In this document: one piece after another, positions 62,574-64,000 of the stretch
Layout: each line of letters opens with the position of its first letter
Position numbering within the stretch: position 1 is the stretch's first letter
From: Falciphora oryzae
Taxonomy: Eukaryota > Ascomycota > Sordariomycetes > Magnaporthales > Magnaporthaceae
Length of the DNA stretch: 64,000 nt
Reading direction: 5' to 3'
Assembly: GCA_000733355.1 (NCBI GenBank)
Contig: JNVV01000027.1
Coordinates: 330,940-394,939, forward strand
Program-made: the position numbers and the translations under genes
Notes under the pieces: generated by a model
Told to the model about the DNA's origin: nothing
The model's input: only the letters and a program-made list of their open reading frames with translations
The model's database searches: none

Positions 62574-63073
62574 ATGTTTGGCAATACCAAATCTCGGCAA
62601 AAGAGGGCGGCGGAGCGGGCGCAAGCCCGTAAGCAGTAAAAGCTTTATACTTTTTAAATTGCGGTTGTAAAAGTGCGTTAACCATATTGGGCGTATAAAA
62701 AGCGTTTGGATTACGACCTAGCGTTAGCTTTCCAAGCCTCGCAGGCGGAGGCTTCGCAGCCTCCGCTTGCAGTAGCAGCAACAGCAGCAGCAGCAGCAGC
62801 GCCGCCGCCGCCGCCTACCGCGCCTCCGGCGCCGCCACCGCCCGCGCGCCGCCCGCTGCCATCCGGGCGCCCGCTCCCGCCGCCGCCGCAAAGGGCGAGG
62901 TATTCGGACCTCGTCCCCTCCGCCGCTACCGCCGTCGCCTTCAAGGCCCTGGCCTTTATTAAAAACACGTCCGTTAAGCGGCCCTTTTCCGTCGTTCCGT
63001 CGGGAATGTCCCTTTCGTTCGAAAAGGTGCGTTTTCCAATCCCTAACTGGGTAAACGACGAAGGGAGGGTCCG
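62574..63073 (+). pseudogene. Transposon-like ORF, nonsense-riddled, truncated by an LTR insertion
   Basis: ATG 62574 opens MFGNTKSRQKRAAERAQARK. TAA codons follow at three places (around 62637-62691), after which the phase stays open (RLDYDLALAFQASQAEASQP, then a Pro/Ala-rich linker and VPSGMSLSFEKVRFPIPNWV) until the LTR at 63074. All three stops are explainable as CAA/CAG to TAA changes. No domain recognised. It resembles a nucleic-acid-binding N-terminal protein of a retroelement, by inference only. Confidence 0.4.
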
Positions 63074-63359
63074 TGTAACAAGGGGTCAAAGACGGCTTGG
63101 AGAAAGAATCTCTAGATTGCAGATAATCTTTCTATGGGCTCAAGAGATGCTTGAGGAAGAAGGAATCTTTCATGGAGGACATAGGAGATGGCAGGGTTTA
63201 TATAAACCACCCTGTAATCCGTACGAAGTATTAAGTACATGATTCACACTGCCCCTCCGGCCTTCGGCCTTTGGGCCTCGGGGCCGTTGGGCACCTATAC
63301 CGGTTCCCGGACCTTCTGTAAGGCCAATTAGGTAAGTCCACAGGTTCTTCCGTGTAACA
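63074..63359 (-). repeat. 3' LTR of a Ty3/gypsy chromovirus
   Basis: On the minus strand it begins TGTTACACGGAAGAACC and ends CCCCTTGTTACA (286 bp). It is directly preceded by a polypurine tract (AGGAAGAGGAGGATAG, 63375-63360) on the internal side, the standard arrangement for a 3' LTR. TATATAAA-like sequence lies near 63198-63207. Confidence 0.75.
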
Positions 63360-64000
63360 CTATCCTCCTCTTCCTAAGGCGCGTCTCGAAACCTTTTAAA
63401 GCCCGCTTAAGGGATGCGGCTGTGCCTATATCTTATAACACGCGGGGGTCCCTAAGCTTATCGGGGTTAAGCCGATAAAAGGCAACAACGTGTTACTTAA
63501 ACCCGTCGGTATCAAAATGCTCCCAAAGTTCCCACGTCCAATCCTTTTTGCGTAAGTAATCTTCCCATCGGACAAAGTAACGAACCTTCCCGCCTATATC
63601 CATAAAATCCATAACCTTTTCTACAACGAAATCTCCTATAACCGAAAAGGCCTCCCGCAATACCTAGTCAAGGTCAGGTCGTGCCTAAATGCTAAAGCGG
63701 TAGGGTTCGATAAAAAACACGTGGAAAGCGTTATAAATTTTCCAAATTTTAGGCAAAGCCAATCGTACCGCCGTAAAAGAAATAACCTTAAAAATCCGGA
63801 AGGGCCCGAGCATTTTAGCATCAAATTTTTTAGTAAGGCGACGGGTCTTTATATACCGGGCGTTTAACATAACGAACTATCCTTCGGTGAAAACCGGCGA
63901 AGGGCTTCTCCTTTTGTCAGCCCAATACTTCATTCGTTCCCGGGCTTTTTCGAAATATTATTTAACTTCTTCATGCACCTAGGTTATCCAATGCCGGTAG
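63360..64000 (-). mobile_element. Ty3/gypsy chromovirus pol C-terminus (integrase end plus chromodomain), mutated, continues off the right edge
   Basis: The minus strand from 64000 downwards reads KARERMKYWADKRRSPSPVF, then MLNARYIKTRRLTKKFDAKM and LGPFRIFKVIS...LALPKIWKIYNAFHVFFIEPYR. This is the gypsy integrase C-terminal motif (LDARNI-x-T-x-R-P-x-x-K-L-D-x-K-x-x-GP). A chromodomain follows (FVVEKVMDFMDIGGKVRYFV, RWEDYLRKKDWTWELWEHFD). Several TAG/TAA codons interrupt the frame. The chromodomain of this class directs insertion to heterochromatin. Only about 640 bp of the internal region is in the window. Confidence 0.8.

Overview
The window is GC-rich filamentous-ascomycete DNA. Genes are split by short GT-AG introns (about 60-120 bp) with CTAAC-like branch points. 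The protein set (Xrn1, RbAp46/48-type WD40 protein, Nrp1/ARP, pICln, Pmp3, HET, HNH, PD-(D/E)XK-like and secreted proteins) and the mutation style of the transposons suggest a Sordariomycete, probably close to Magnaporthales (Pyricularia/Gaeumannomyces). That placement is inferred from gene content only.

Positions 1-26 kb are a conserved housekeeping block with long intergenic spaces: 5' part of XRN1 (-), a histone-binding WD40 protein (+), a large F-box protein (+), the RNA-binding protein Nrp1/ARP (-), Pmp3 (+), a disordered protein (+), pICln (-, interrupted by a 41-N gap) and a small coiled-coil protein (+). Two dispersed repeat families built around purine-rich GGATACAGAAAA-like minisatellites lie in the spacers.

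From about 27 kb the character changes to an accessory compartment. It holds small secreted proteins (26976-27404; 37457-37816), decayed MYND, STAND-N-terminal and kinase-like genes, an F-box/LRR-like protein, a PLDc_N membrane protein, a tRNA-derived SINE-like insertion, a DUF1996 secreted protein flanked by a HET-domain gene and a HET C-terminal relic, a secreted GH43 glycosidase, a frameshifted PD-(D/E)XK-like gene, a papain-fold-like gene with a stop, and an HNH protein.

The most unusual objects are two. First, a 4.27-kb DNA transposon (43598-47868) with 128-bp inverted repeats. It carries a mutated IS630/Tc1-mariner-like transposase on one strand and, on the other, a 2.4-kb unrecognised reading frame kept in one phase but broken by about twenty TAG/TAA codons, the pattern expected from RIP. 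Second, a tandem array (about 56.9-61.8 kb) of three related, decayed small-secreted-protein genes with shared promoter blocks, split by a 301-bp solo LTR with a perfect 5-bp target duplication. The right edge is nested transposon DNA: a chromodomain Ty3/gypsy element (-) whose 3' LTR cuts into another nonsense-riddled ORF.

The housekeeping genes act independently. In the accessory half the likely themes are secretion toward a plant substrate or host (GH43, DUF1996, small secreted proteins), self/non-self recognition (HET, STAND) and transposon decay.
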